Assembly (NCBI RefSeq): GCF_000372865.1
Contig: NZ_KB889965.1
Location: 2,656,547 to 2,720,546 of the forward strand
From: Methylosarcina fibrata AML-C10
GTDB lineage: Bacteria; Pseudomonadota; Gammaproteobacteria; Methylococcales; Methylomonadaceae
Direction of reading: 5' to 3'
DNA: 64,000 bases
Positions 28,511 through 38,477 of this stretch are shown one piece after another. Each line of letters starts with the position of its first letter. The first letter of the stretch is position 1. The notes beneath the pieces are model-generated. The model was not told where the DNA came from. It saw nothing but the letters and a program-made list of their open reading frames with translations, and made no database searches. A program made the translations under genes and the position numbers.

Positions 28511-29143
28511 ATGAACTCAAAAATACAGCGATCGCATCGTAAAAACCTGGAATTGCACGGTTTGATTTATTTCGGCGGACAGGAACAAAACATCATCGTC
28601 AAAAATCTGTCGATCACCGGATTACTGGCCGAATTACGGAATAATCCGGAGAGCCCTGCAACAACGATCGATGCCATATTCGACGTCCTGAAAGGCTCCA
28701 CTTTAGTGGACCTGTTCCTTCCCGAAATGAACCTGACGGGAGAAGCCGAAATCATCCGGGTGGACATGCTAAAAGACAGCCTTCTGATTGCCATGGAATT
28801 CAAGACGCTGTCCTTTGAAAACGATCATTCTCTTTATTCGAGAAAAGAATACAGAAAAAGAATGCAGGGCTCGGGAAGGATTTTACTGAACGGACAATAC
28901 CACGAATTCAATATGGTCAACGTGTCGTTTCTCGGTTTGATGATTCAATTGAACAAAAGAATAGACGTCGAAGAAAATACGATCACGGTATTCAGTTTCA
29001 AACCGCTCGAATTGAGCGGCGACGTCCGGATCATCTGGCTTGAGCATCTGCCGAACGACGAAACGCTGATGGGTTTACAGTTTCTCGACATCGAAAGTAC
29101 CGTCATCAAGGGCCTACCCCGCTTTACCAGGCAAACGCTTTAG
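28511..29143 (+). CDS. Tandem PilZ-domain protein, probable c-di-GMP receptor
   Basis: A 210-residue soluble protein with two PilZ-like halves. In the first, RSHRK lies near the N-terminus and the [DN]xSxxG motif is N32-LSIT-G37. In the second, RxxxR is R111-KEY-R115 and the motif is N137-VSFL-G142. PilZ domains bind cyclic di-GMP through these residues and then alter a partner protein. The second domain looks binding-competent; the first has an imperfect arginine motif. The gene appears monocistronic. A GGAGAG site precedes the ATG. Confidence 0.8.
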   Translation: MNSKIQRSHRKNLELHGLIYFGGQEQNIIVKNLSITGLLAELRNNPESPATTIDAIFDVLKGSTLVDLFLPEMNLTGEAEIIRVDMLKDSLLIAMEFKTLSFENDHSLYSRKEYRKRMQGSGRILLNGQYHEFNMVNVSFLGLMIQLNKRIDVEENTITVFSFKPLELSGDVRIIWLEHLPNDETLMGLQFLDIESTVIKGLPRFTRQTL

Positions 29144-29242
29144 CTTTATCCGGCAGTCCGCCGAGACCCGCCCCGCATTTCGTGCCCGGCCGCTTGATTG
29201 CCTTTCTCGATCAGGCATTTTCCAAGCGCTGTTCCGGTGGTT

Positions 29243-32200
29243 TTACCGGTATTTAACATCCACCGCTTGCGTTCCAAGCAGGCGCTTTAACCGCAGAATC
29301 AGTTCATCGGTGGCTCGAACGCGCCACTCGTCGCCCAGCCGTACCAGCGCCTGAGCCTGTGCCGATCGGTAATCGATCAGAATGGGGCAGCCGCCGCCTT
29401 TGAACGGAATCAGTTCGGGAGTCAACTTGCGGACGATGGAATCGCCGTTGTCGGCGGCGTTCCAGGTCAATTGCAGACCTCTCGCGAAGGCGTCCCGGGC
29501 CTCTTCGATACTGTAAAGCTTCTCCGCGGTGAGCCGCAGGGATCCGGTAAAATCGTCCACCGTCAGCGAACCTTCGCTCACCAAAAGCGTATCGCGCGAC
29601 AGCAAATTCCGGTATTTTTCGTAGACGTCGCTATAGACCGCCAGTTCGAGCCGGCCCGACCGGTCGTCGATGACGGCAAAGCCCATGGTTTTGCCGCTCT
29701 TGCTTTGCCGCGTGCGGATATCGATGACCAGCCCGGCCACGCGCGCTTCCATCTTTCCTTTCGAACGCTCCACCTCGCCCTGAAGCGCGGCGATCTTGCC
29801 GTGAGTAAACTGTTTGATTTCCTGCTCGTACTGATCGATCGGATGCCCGGTCAAAAACAGGCCGAGCGTCAATTTTTCCGCGGCCAGACGTTCATTGTCC
29901 GACCAGGGCGCCACGGCATTGGCATAAGCTTTCTCGTCCGCCTCGCCGGCGCTGGATACCGCCAGCCCGAACAAATCGTTTTGCCCGGTTTGCACCACCT
30001 TTTCATGCTGTTCGGCCACTTTTAACGCGGTCGCCAGCTCGGCCAGATGGGCGGCCCGGTTGGCATCGAATTGATCAAAGGCTCCGGCCCGGCACAGCGC
30101 TTCCAGCACCCTTCGGTTGACCTTGCGCAGATCGACCCGCTTGCACAGGTCGTACAGGCCGGAAAAAGGGCCGTTTTTTTCCCGTTCCTCGAGCATGTCC
30201 TCGATCGCGGCCTGGCCCACGCCCTTGATCGCGCCGAGGCCGTAAACGATGCGGTGGTTCCGGTCGACGGTGAACCGGTAGTCGGACACGTTGACGTCGG
30301 GCGGACAGATCGCCAGCTTCATCTGCCGGCATTCTTCGATCAACACCACGACCTTGTCGGTATTGTCCATGTCCGAGGACAAGACGGCGGCCATGAACGC
30401 GGCGGGATAATGCGCCTTCAGCCAGGCGGTCTGATAAGCGACCAGCGCGTAGGCGGCCGAGTGCGATTTATTGAAACCGTAGCCGGCGAATTTTTCCATC
30501 AGATCGAAAATATAAGTGGCAATGCCTTCGTCGATCCCGTTGGCGACCGCGCCTTGCGTGAAGATCTCCCGCTGCTTGGCCATTTCTTCCGGCTTTTTCT
30601 TGCCCATCGCGCGCCGGAGCATGTCGGCTCCGCCGAGCGTATACTGCGCCATTTCCCGGGCGATCTGCATCACCTGCTCCTGATAGAGAATAACGCCGTT
30701 GGTCGGTTTCAGAATAGGGATCAGCAGCGGATGGGCGTATTCGGCCTTGGCGCCGTGCTTGACGTTGATGTAGTCGTCGACCATGCCCGATTCCAAAGGT
30801 CCCGGACGAAACAGCGCCACCAGCGCGATGATGTCGTCGAAGCAGTCAGGCTTGAGTTTTTTGATCAACTCTTTCATGCCGCGCGATTCCAGCTGAAAAA
30901 CCGCCGTCGTCTGGGCGTTTTTCAACAGTTCGTAAGAGGCGGGGTCGTCCCGCGGAATCGTGCTGATATCGATCGGCGGTTTGCCTTCTTCCCGGTTTTT
31001 TTGATTGATCGTCTGCAGCGCCCAGTCGATGATCGTCAACGTGCGCAGACCCAGAAAGTCGAACTTGACCAGGCCGACGGCCTCGACATCGTCCTTGTCG
31101 AACTGGGTCACCAGATTGCCCCCGCCCTGCTCGCAATACAGCGGCGTAAAGTCGGTCAATTTGGTCGGAGAAATAACGACTCCGCCGGCGTGCTTGCCCG
31201 CGTTCCGGGCCATACCTTCGAGCGAACGGGCCATGTCGATCAGGCTTTTGACTTCCTCTTCGGTATCGTAGAGCTGCTTCAGCTCGGGGCTGTCCTTGAG
31301 CGCCTTTTCCAGGGTCATGCCGATCTCGAACGGAATCAGCTTGGCCAGCCGGTCAACGAAGCCGTAGGAAAAGCCCAGTACCCGGCCGACATCCCGGATG
31401 ACCGCCTTGGCCGCCATCGAGCCGTAGGTGATGATCTGAGCGACATGATCGCGGCCGTAATGCTCGGCCACATAATCGATCACCTCGTCGCGCCGATCCA
31501 TGCAGAAATCGACGTCGAAGTCCGGCATCGATATCCGCTCCGGATTCAAAAAGCGCTCGAACAACAGGTCGAATTCGATCGGATCGAGGTCGGTGATTTT
31601 AAGCGCGTACGCCACCAGAGACCCCGCGCCCGAGCCGCGTCCGGGGCCGACCGGGATCTGATGGTTCTTGGCCCACTGAATGAAGTCGGCAACGATCATG
31701 AAATAGCCGGGAAAACCCATCTGGGTAATCACTTGCAATTCGGTCTCCAGGCGCTCGTCATAAACGCGCCGGTTCTCCTCGTCGCTGCTTTTGCCGCAAG
31801 GCGGATGATGCTGCAGGCGCTCTTCCAGCCCTTTTCTGGAAGCCTCGGCCATGACCTCGCCCAAGGTCATTCCGGCAGGCACCGGATAGTCCGGCAGAAA
31901 ATTCTTGCCGAGGGTCAGCTCCAGATTGCAGCGCGCGGCAATCTCGACCGAGTTTTCCAGAGCCTCCGGAATATCGGCGAACAACGCCGCCATTTCCTCG
32001 CTGCTGCGCAGATACTGCTGATCGGTATAATCCTTCGGCCGGCGGGTGTCGTCCAGCACCCGGCCCTGATTGATGCAGACCCGGACCTCGTGCGCGGCAA
32101 AATCGTCCTGCTTGAGAAAGCGCACGTCGTTGGTGGCGACGACCGGCAGATCCGCGGCCAGAGCCAGATCGAGCGCGGCGGCGATGTAATGCTCTTCTCC

Positions 32201-32725
32201 GGGCTTGCCGACCCGCTGCAGCTCCAGATAGAAACTATCCGGGAACAGCGCGCGCCATTGCTCGGCCAGACGCATCGCGGCGTCCTTGTTCTCGGCCAAA
32301 AGAGCTCTGCCGATGTCGCCGTGCATCGCGCCCGACAAGGCAATCAAGCCGTCGCGATTGGCAACCAGCCAGTCGTGTTTGAGCATCGGCACGCCCTGAT
32401 GCTGGCCTTCCTGGTAGGCTTTCGAGATCAATTCGGTCAGCGTGACATAACCTCGTCGGTTTTTGGCCAGCAAGGTCAGACGAGTGGGATTGGCGGGCTC
32501 CTCCGGATTGAAAATCAATACGTCCGAGCCGGCGATCGGCTTGATGCCTTGCGCCATCGCCGCGCGGTAAAATTTGACCAGAGCAAACAGATTGACGTGA
32601 TCGGTGATCGCCGCCGCAGGCATCGCCAGTTCGGCCAGCCGTTTCATCAGCGGCTTGATTTTAACGATGCCGTCGACCAGCGAAAATTCGGTATGGAGCC
32701 TCAGATGAACGAATTTCGGCTGCAT
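29243..32725 (-). CDS. dnaE: DNA polymerase III alpha subunit
   Basis: A 1160-residue replicative polymerase, the same length as in E. coli. The N-terminal PHP domain begins FVHLRLHTEFSLVDGIVKI. The palm carries the catalytic aspartates in MPDFDVDFCMDRRDEVIDYV (about residue 400), and GPGRGSGAGSLVAYAL lies just before. Finger, beta-binding and C-terminal OB/tau-binding domains follow. A long open frame on the opposite strand across this gene is a codon-bias artefact. It follows ppa by 52 bases. Confidence 0.97.
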   Translation of the reverse strand: MQPKFVHLRLHTEFSLVDGIVKIKPLMKRLAELAMPAAAITDHVNLFALVKFYRAAMAQGIKPIAGSDVLIFNPEEPANPTRLTLLAKNRRGYVTLTELISKAYQEGQHQGVPMLKHDWLVANRDGLIALSGAMHGDIGRALLAENKDAAMRLAEQWRALFPDSFYLELQRVGKPGEEHYIAAALDLALAADLPVVATNDVRFLKQDDFAAHEVRVCINQGRVLDDTRRPKDYTDQQYLRSSEEMAALFADIPEALENSVEIAARCNLELTLGKNFLPDYPVPAGMTLGEVMAEASRKGLEERLQHHPPCGKSSDEENRRVYDERLETELQVITQMGFPGYFMIVADFIQWAKNHQIPVGPGRGSGAGSLVAYALKITDLDPIEFDLLFERFLNPERISMPDFDVDFCMDRRDEVIDYVAEHYGRDHVAQIITYGSMAAKAVIRDVGRVLGFSYGFVDRLAKLIPFEIGMTLEKALKDSPELKQLYDTEEEVKSLIDMARSLEGMARNAGKHAGGVVISPTKLTDFTPLYCEQGGGNLVTQFDKDDVEAVGLVKFDFLGLRTLTIIDWALQTINQKNREEGKPPIDISTIPRDDPASYELLKNAQTTAVFQLESRGMKELIKKLKPDCFDDIIALVALFRPGPLESGMVDDYINVKHGAKAEYAHPLLIPILKPTNGVILYQEQVMQIAREMAQYTLGGADMLRRAMGKKKPEEMAKQREIFTQGAVANGIDEGIATYIFDLMEKFAGYGFNKSHSAAYALVAYQTAWLKAHYPAAFMAAVLSSDMDNTDKVVVLIEECRQMKLAICPPDVNVSDYRFTVDRNHRIVYGLGAIKGVGQAAIEDMLEEREKNGPFSGLYDLCKRVDLRKVNRRVLEALCRAGAFDQFDANRAAHLAELATALKVAEQHEKVVQTGQNDLFGLAVSSAGEADEKAYANAVAPWSDNERLAAEKLTLGLFLTGHPIDQYEQEIKQFTHGKIAALQGEVERSKGKMEARVAGLVIDIRTRQSKSGKTMGFAVIDDRSGRLELAVYSDVYEKYRNLLSRDTLLVSEGSLTVDDFTGSLRLTAEKLYSIEEARDAFARGLQLTWNAADNGDSIVRKLTPELIPFKGGGCPILIDYRSAQAQALVRLGDEWRVRATDELILRLKRLLGTQAVDVKYR

Positions 32726-32777
32726 AAGCTTTACGAACTGCTGAAAGGAGGAAAAGAACGGCCGCTCTTCGGCACCA

Positions 32778-33404
32778 TCATAAATCCGACAAGCCGTTAA
32801 AAAGGCTCATGTAATCCTGCATCGAACGGATGATGACCTCATGCGCTTCGGCCCGCCCATACACATCGGTTATTTCGCAGGTGGGTTTCTCGCCAGGCAG
32901 ATTTTTATAGGTCAAAAAATAGTGCATCAGCCGATTGATGTAGGAAGTCGGACAGTCCGACACGTCGGTCCATTGCCGGTAAAACTCGTCCCCTTTCATT
33001 ACCGCAATAATCTTGTCGTCGGCTTCGCCGTTGTCGAGCAGCCGGAAGCCGCCCACCGGAATCGCCTGCAGGATGATGTCGCCGTGGGTGACGCTGCGTT
33101 CGCTCAGAACACAGATGTCCAGGGGGTCGCCGTCGCCCTTGATGTCCCTTTTGCCGGATTTCAACGCGGCGAATTCGGCCACCTTGCTGCCGCAGCAGGT
33201 TCTCGGAATGAACCCGTACAAGGTCGGCACCATGTTGGAAAACTTTTGCGGGCGGTCGATTTTTAAAAAACCGCTCTGTTTGTCGATTTCGTATTTGACG
33301 GTATCGGTCGGCACGATTTCGATAAAGGCGGTGACAATGGACGGCGTATTGTCGCCCGCGCTGATGCCGTGCCAGGGATGGGCTCTATAATGATAATTGT
33401 TCAT
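32778..33404 (-). CDS. ppa: Inorganic pyrophosphatase, family I
   Basis: A 208-residue cytoplasmic enzyme that hydrolyses pyrophosphate. The metal-binding motif DGDPLDICVL is intact, and Lys and Tyr ligands are seen in DDKIIAV and HYFLTYKNLPG. It is about 30 residues longer than E. coli Ppa. Its N-terminal part (HPWHGISAGDNTPSIVTAFIEI) is typical of a longer subgroup. It is placed just upstream of dnaE, a useful neighbour because replication releases pyrophosphate, but that link is inference. Confidence 0.9.
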   Translation of the reverse strand: MNNYHYRAHPWHGISAGDNTPSIVTAFIEIVPTDTVKYEIDKQSGFLKIDRPQKFSNMVPTLYGFIPRTCCGSKVAEFAALKSGKRDIKGDGDPLDICVLSERSVTHGDIILQAIPVGGFRLLDNGEADDKIIAVMKGDEFYRQWTDVSDCPTSYINRLMHYFLTYKNLPGEKPTCEITDVYGRAEAHEVIIRSMQDYMSLFNGLSDL

Positions 33405-33528
33405 AATTTATAAAAGTCGCTTCAATCTTAAGGAAATCGGCAAGACCGGAGACGGCTCGGTGCGCGTCGGCACTTTCAGCCTGCATTGCCCATAAGGCGC
33501 GGGCTCTCCGGAAATGAAATCCCCGGAA

Positions 33529-34362
33529 CTACACCGAGATGGGGGCCTTGATCGGATCGTGCGCCCGATAGTTTATGAATTCGAAATCTTCGTACCGGTA
33601 ATCGAACAGCGAATCCGGTTTGCGTTTCAGCCTCAATACCGGCAATGCATGCGGTGCGCGGGTCAGTTGCAACCTGGCCTGGTCCAGATGATTCAAATAC
33701 AAATGCACGTCGCCCCCCGTCCAGATAAAGTCCCCCACGTCCAGGCCGGCCTGCTGCGCGGCCATGTGGGTCAATAAGGCATAGCTGGCGATGTTGAACG
33801 GCACGCCCAGAAACGTGTCGCAACTGCGCTGGTAAAGCTGGCAGGACAACCTGCCGTCCGCCACGTAGAACTGAAACAGGGCGTGGCAGGGCGCCAGGGC
33901 CATCTTGCCCCGATCCACGTTGGCCTTGGGGCTCAGTTTTTCGTCCGGCAGATCGGCAACGTTCCAGGCCGATACGATCATTCGCCGGCTGTTCGGCGTG
34001 GTTTTGAGCTGTTCGACCACCTGCTGCAACTGGTCGATCGCACGTCCGTCGGGAGCCGGCCAGGACCGCCATTGACGGCCGTAGATCGGCCCCAGTTCGC
34101 CGAAGCCGTCGGCCCATTCGTCCCAGATGCTGACTCCATGCCGATGCAGATAGGCCAGATTGGTGTCGCCCTGCAAAAACCACAACAACTCATGGATAAC
34201 CGATTTTACATGAATCTTTTTGGTGGTGACCAGAGGAAAACCTTCCGCCAGCGGAAACCGCATCTGGTGGCCGAAGATCGACAAAGTGCCGCTCCCGGTC
34301 CGGTCGCCTTTGAGAGTTCCTTCCGTCAGAACTTTTTCCAGGAGTTGCAAGTACTGTTTCAT
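33529..34362 (-). CDS. thyA: Thymidylate synthase (folate-dependent)
   Basis: A 277-residue enzyme that methylates dUMP to dTMP using methylenetetrahydrofolate. The nucleophilic cysteine is in [12 protein letters not shown], with [20 protein letters not shown] and [12 protein letters not shown] downstream. The ATG overlaps the lgt stop (ATGA), and lgt-thyA is a conserved proteobacterial pair. Length is slightly above the 264 of E. coli. Confidence 0.97.
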   Translation of the reverse strand: MKQYLQLLEKVLTEGTLKGDRTGSGTLSIFGHQMRFPLAEGFPLVTTKKIHVKSVIHELLWFLQGDTNLAYLHRHGVSIWDEWADGFGELGPIYGRQWRSWPAPDGRAIDQLQQVVEQLKTTPNSRRMIVSAWNVADLPDEKLSPKANVDRGKMALAPCHALFQFYVADGRLSCQLYQRSCDTFLGVPFNIASYALLTHMAAQQAGLDVGDFIWTGGDVHLYLNHLDQARLQLTRAPHALPVLRLKRKPDSLFDYRYEDFEFINYRAHDPIKAPISV

Positions 34363-35141
34363 GCCGCTTTTTTATGCGCAAAATAAAACATCAAGGCTCC
34401 GATCACGATCATCGGCAGGGACAGGATCTGCCCCATGGTCACCCATTGCAACGCCAGATAACCGATTTGCGCATCGGGCATTCGGAAAAATTCGACAAAA
34501 AACCGGAAACAGCCGTAAAAAAACAAACCCATTCCGGTCGGCGCCATCGCCGGCCTCGGCCTGGCGGTATAAGTCCAGAGTATCGCAAACAGCACCACGC
34601 CTTCTAAAAAGGCTTCGTAAAGCTGCGAAGGATGGCGAGGCAAGGGACCGCCGTTTGGAAACACCATGGCCCAGGGCACGTCGGTCGTTCGCCCCCACAG
34701 TTCGGAATTGATGAAGTTGCCGATGCGGCCTGCGCCCAAGCCGATCGGCGCCAACGGCGCAATGAGGTCGGTCAGTTGCAGCATGGTGCAGTTCTGCTTT
34801 TTGCTGAAGAGCCACATGGCCACGAATACGCCCAGCATGCCGCCATGAAAAGACATGCCGCCCTGCCATATTTTGAAAAGTACGAGAGGATCGCGCAGAA
34901 ATTCGGCAAAATTGTAAAACACGATATAACCGATCCTTCCTCCCAGAATAACGCCCAAAGCGCCGTAAGTCACCAAGTCTTCGATGGCTTCCGGTTTTAT
35001 CGGAGACCAGGGCTGCCTGGCCCGATACTGCCCTAAAATCCAGACCGCGGCAAAACCCAGCAAATACATCAAACCGTACCAGTGGACTTTAAGTGGCCCG
35101 ATGCTGATCGCAATGGGATCGATTTGCGGATAAGTTAGCAT
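34359..35141 (-). CDS. lgt: Prolipoprotein diacylglyceryl transferase
   Basis: A 260-residue polytopic inner-membrane enzyme that attaches diacylglycerol to the lipobox cysteine of prolipoproteins. The family signature [18 protein letters not shown] is intact, and [11 protein letters not shown] lies in the first membrane segment. I start at the ATG at 35141 (MLTYPQIDP), with AGGAAG upstream; the frame is open for 15 more codons. It is the first gene of lgt-thyA. Confidence 0.96.
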   Translation of the reverse strand: MLTYPQIDPIAISIGPLKVHWYGLMYLLGFAAVWILGQYRARQPWSPIKPEAIEDLVTYGALGVILGGRIGYIVFYNFAEFLRDPLVLFKIWQGGMSFHGGMLGVFVAMWLFSKKQNCTMLQLTDLIAPLAPIGLGAGRIGNFINSELWGRTTDVPWAMVFPNGGPLPRHPSQLYEAFLEGVVLFAILWTYTARPRPAMAPTGMGLFFYGCFRFFVEFFRMPDAQIGYLALQWVTMGQILSLPMIVIGALMFYFAHKKAA

Positions 35142-35200
35142 GTTTAAATGTTCTTCCTGATGATGAGATTCCGGTTCATTATACAATGATATAACTACCG

Positions 35201-35217
35201 GAATATTGCTAATATTC
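35201..35217. promoter_or_regulatory. Palindrome between divergent lgt and ABC genes
   Basis: GAATATT-GCT-AATATTC, perfect 7-bp arms, in an AT-rich stretch. It could be an operator shared by the divergent genes. The regulator is unknown. Confidence 0.3.
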
Positions 35218-35320
35218 GATTTGGTATTAATATCTACTTCTTACGGTACTGGTGCTGAAGAAATGACAACGCGCCCCTTTCGTCCGGTCCTCATTATGAT
35301 TTTTACATGGAGATTAGCCC

Positions 35321-37039
35321 ATGCGCGGCTCTAGTCAATTTTTTTTGCTTTTTCTCAAGCTAGCCGGCCCTTTCTGGAATTCGGAAGAGAAGGCGGTTAT
35401 CCGAAGCCGCACCTATACGCTGATCGGCCTCACGCTAATCCAGATCGTCCTTGCCGTCGTCATCAATAAATGGAGCGCCAATCTGTTCAATGCGCTGGAG
35501 CAGCACTCCCTGTCCGGCTTCTTCCAGCAGATCGGCCTGCTGATTTTGATCTTCGGCGCCAGCATGGGCGTGACGGCCACCCACCTGCTGATCAAGCGGC
35601 GTCTGCAAATCAGTTGGCGCGCCTGGCTGACCGGCCGCGTGGTCGGACGCTGGATGCAAAACGGACGGCATTATCAAGTCACGCACATTCAGGGCGATCA
35701 CTCCAATCCGGACGGGCGCATCGCCGAAGACGTCCGGATCGCCGTGGACGACGCCATCGGCATGGGCCATTCGTTACTGTACAGTTCGTTGATGCTGGTC
35801 AGCTTCACGACGATTTTATGGAATCTGTCGGGCACCGTGATACTGAATCTGGGCTTTATCCAGATACCCGTATATGGCCATCTGGTCTGGATTGCCCTGA
35901 TTTATGCCGCCGTCGCCTCGTATTTGGGCTGGCGGATCGGACGGCCGTTGATGACGACGACGAACGTCCGGCAGACCATGGAAGCGAATTTCCGCTTCGG
36001 CCTGGTCAGCGCCCGCGAGAATTCTCAGGCCATCGCGCTGATTCGCGGCGAGGCCAACGAACAGACGCGGCTGCATAGACTATTCCAGGAAGTCACGGAA
36101 GCCTATGACCGGCAAACCGAAGCATGGAAACAGATCATGTTGTTCACTTCCGGTTATTCGGTGTTGTCGATGGCGTTTCCGATTCTGGTTTCGTCCCCCC
36201 GGTACATCTTCGGCACCATCACGCTCGGCGTCCTGATGCAGTCGGCGCAAGCCTTTCAGCATATGGCATCGGCTTTGTCCTGGCCGGTCGACAATATGGC
36301 CGGAATCGCCCAGTGGCGCGCCTCGGTCGAGCGCGTGCTGGGACTGACCGAGGCCCTGGACGCGCTGGAAGAAAAAATTTCACATCCCGACCCGCACCGG
36401 ATTCAGGTTGAAAAATCGGATCGTTCCGCCCTCGCCTTTCGCGATCTATGCATTTCCAAACTGAACGGCGAGATGATCCTGTGCAACATCAATGCTGAAA
36501 TCGGGCCGGGCGAACGGGTACTGATCGCAGGACACGCTCCGACCGGCGCGAAGCTGTTCAAAGCGATCGCGGGCCTCTGGCCCTGGGGCAGCGGGCGCAT
36601 CGAATTGCCCGACGATGAGCCGATGTTTTTCATGCCGCCTCGGCCCTATCTGCCCGCCGGCACGCTGCGCGAAGCCATCTGCTATCCCGACGGCGGCGAC
36701 CGCTTCGCCCAGGAAACTGTGGTGAAAGCACTCCGGCAGGCGGGCGTGGACGATCTGATCGAACTACTCGACGAAACCGACAACTGGGAAAAATCGCTGA
36801 CGCGCGAGCAGCAGCAGCGCCTGGGATTGGCGCGATTGCTATTGAACCGGCCCAAATGGGTTCTGCTGCAGGAAGCTTTCGATTCGCTCGATCCGGAAGG
36901 AGAAACCGCGATGCTGCGGCTGATTTGCCAGGAAATCCCCGAAACCACGCTTCTGTCCATTACCAACCAACCCACGGCCGAAGCCTTTCATGAACGAAAA
37001 ATCACTTTGCCGACGCCTGAAAACCATGCCGACAAGTAA
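35321..37039 (+). CDS. SbmA/YddA-like ABC protein with degenerate ATPase domain
   Basis: A 572-residue inner-membrane protein. Residues 1-330 are the SbmA/BacA-type membrane domain (starting LKLAGPFWNSEEK, then ISWRAWLTGRVVGRWM, NPDGRIAEDVRI). Residues 370-565 are fused ATPase domain. Each ATPase motif is altered. Walker A reads GHAPTGAKLF (404-413), with the Lys out of register. The Q-loop reads PPRPYLP (439-445), without Gln. The signature reads LTREQ (493-497). Walker B reads WVLLQE (513-518), Asp to Gln. The switch His is N549. YddA/ABCD relatives carry canonical motifs. It may be proton-driven like SbmA. A GGAG lies 9 bases before the ATG. The next gene follows by 24 bases. Confidence 0.85.
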   Translation: MRGSSQFFLLFLKLAGPFWNSEEKAVIRSRTYTLIGLTLIQIVLAVVINKWSANLFNALEQHSLSGFFQQIGLLILIFGASMGVTATHLLIKRRLQISWRAWLTGRVVGRWMQNGRHYQVTHIQGDHSNPDGRIAEDVRIAVDDAIGMGHSLLYSSLMLVSFTTILWNLSGTVILNLGFIQIPVYGHLVWIALIYAAVASYLGWRIGRPLMTTTNVRQTMEANFRFGLVSARENSQAIALIRGEANEQTRLHRLFQEVTEAYDRQTEAWKQIMLFTSGYSVLSMAFPILVSSPRYIFGTITLGVLMQSAQAFQHMASALSWPVDNMAGIAQWRASVERVLGLTEALDALEEKISHPDPHRIQVEKSDRSALAFRDLCISKLNGEMILCNINAEIGPGERVLIAGHAPTGAKLFKAIAGLWPWGSGRIELPDDEPMFFMPPRPYLPAGTLREAICYPDGGDRFAQETVVKALRQAGVDDLIELLDETDNWEKSLTREQQQRLGLARLLLNRPKWVLLQEAFDSLDPEGETAMLRLICQEIPETTLLSITNQPTAEAFHERKITLPTPENHADK

Positions 37040-37063
37040 CTTACAAACGACAGGAACAACAAG

Positions 37064-38185
37064 ATGAGCTCCATTTTCGACAACAAATTCGGCAAAAAAC
37101 TCAGAGGCGTCAATCTCGGCGGCTGGCTGGTCCTGGAAAAATGGATGACGCCCAGCCTGTTCGAAGGCCTTCAGGCAAAGGATGAAACGTCCTGGTGCGT
37201 CGAGCTCGGCGACCGGGCGGATCCCATTTTGAAACGGCACTGGGATTCCTTCATTACCCGGGACGATTTTGCCTGGCTGGCCGGCGTCGGCATCAATGCG
37301 GTGCGCATCCCGGTCGGACACTGGCTGTTCGGGCCGGATTATCCTTACCACAGCGCTTACGGCGCCCTAAGCCATCCGTACGTCGACGGCGGCGTCCATA
37401 TTCTGGACCGGGCTTTCGACTGGGCGGAGGAGTTCGGGCAGCACGTCGTCCTGGATCTCCATGCCGCGCCCGGCTGCCAAAACGGGTTCGACAACGGCGG
37501 CATCCAGGACGTCTGCGAGTGGCATACGCGCGAGGAATATCTCCAGCATTCCCTGAATGTCCTGGAACGGCTGGCCGAACGCTACCGAAGCCGCCCTTCG
37601 CTGCATGCCATCGAAGTGCTGAACGAGCCTCGCTGGGACATCGACACCTCTTTATTGAAACGCTACACGATCGACGGCTACCGGCGCATCCGCAAACATT
37701 GCCGCGCGGACGACGTCGCCGTCGTTTTTCACGACGGCTTCCGCTCGTTCCGGGAATATTTGGGCTTTCTGCAGGAGCCTGAATACCGCAACGCCGTATT
37801 CGACATTCACCGCTACCAATGCTTCGAGATGGCCGACATCGACGCCGATATTTACCGCCATATCGAGAAATCGGCGATCGACTGGAAAAACGAAGCCGAC
37901 GCCATCATTACCGAACTGGGCCTTTGGACGTACGTCGGCGAATGGAGCCTGGGCCTCAACCCGAAAGTCGTTTCCCTCTGGCTGGAAGGCACGTTCAACT
38001 ATGCGCTGGATCATATGGACGCGTTTCAAACCGATGTCGCTTACCGCGCTTACGCGTCCGCTCAGTTGGCGACTTTCGAAAAATATCTGGGCTGGTTTTT
38101 CTGGAGCTATAAAACCGAGTCGGCGCCGGAATGGTGCTTTCGCGACTGCGTGAACAGAGGCTGGCTGCCGGCTCGGTTCCAGTAG
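37064..38185 (+). CDS. GH5-like beta-glucanase (exo-1,3-beta-glucanase type), cytoplasmic
   Basis: A 373-residue TIM-barrel glycoside hydrolase of clan A. The start LRGVNLGGWLVLEKWMTPSLF resembles yeast exo-1,3-beta-glucanases (GH5_9). The acid/base Glu is in AIEVLNEP and the nucleophile Glu is in VGEWSLGL; HDGFRSF and FWSYKTES are also family-like. No signal peptide is present, so it probably acts inside the cell, or on something imported. It is 24 bases after the ABC gene, with AGGA before its ATG, so the two are very likely cotranscribed. The substrate is not proved. Confidence 0.85.
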   Translation: MSSIFDNKFGKKLRGVNLGGWLVLEKWMTPSLFEGLQAKDETSWCVELGDRADPILKRHWDSFITRDDFAWLAGVGINAVRIPVGHWLFGPDYPYHSAYGALSHPYVDGGVHILDRAFDWAEEFGQHVVLDLHAAPGCQNGFDNGGIQDVCEWHTREEYLQHSLNVLERLAERYRSRPSLHAIEVLNEPRWDIDTSLLKRYTIDGYRRIRKHCRADDVAVVFHDGFRSFREYLGFLQEPEYRNAVFDIHRYQCFEMADIDADIYRHIEKSAIDWKNEADAIITELGLWTYVGEWSLGLNPKVVSLWLEGTFNYALDHMDAFQTDVAYRAYASAQLATFEKYLGWFFWSYKTESAPEWCFRDCVNRGWLPARFQ

Positions 38186-38477
38186 TCAACAATCCTCGTT
38201 GCCAACGGACAAAGCAGCCCTGTCGTAGCGGCCGCGGCGCGCCTTAATGACATATCTAACGACGATAACAAGCGGAAAATCGAATAAATGTTTGTTTCTC
38301 CGCCCGGCTGTATTACGATACAGCCATGCCGGATTCCCCGATGCGGCGTTTGGACCGTAGCTTCTCTTCGTCCCCGAGCCCGGCAAAGTAGGAGCCTTGA
38401 TCCTGCCCGGCCGCGACGCCATCGCAGGAAGCCATCGAAGCATTCTTAGAAAATCAAAAAAAACGACGAGATCGACT

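Noticed and set aside
30047-32800. A 917-codon plus-strand open frame across dnaE
   Set aside because: It lies antisense to a clear DnaE with intact motifs. Its composition (Gln-, His-, Arg- and Gly-rich) is that of a shadow of GC-biased codon usage. No ribosome binding site or family pattern is seen.
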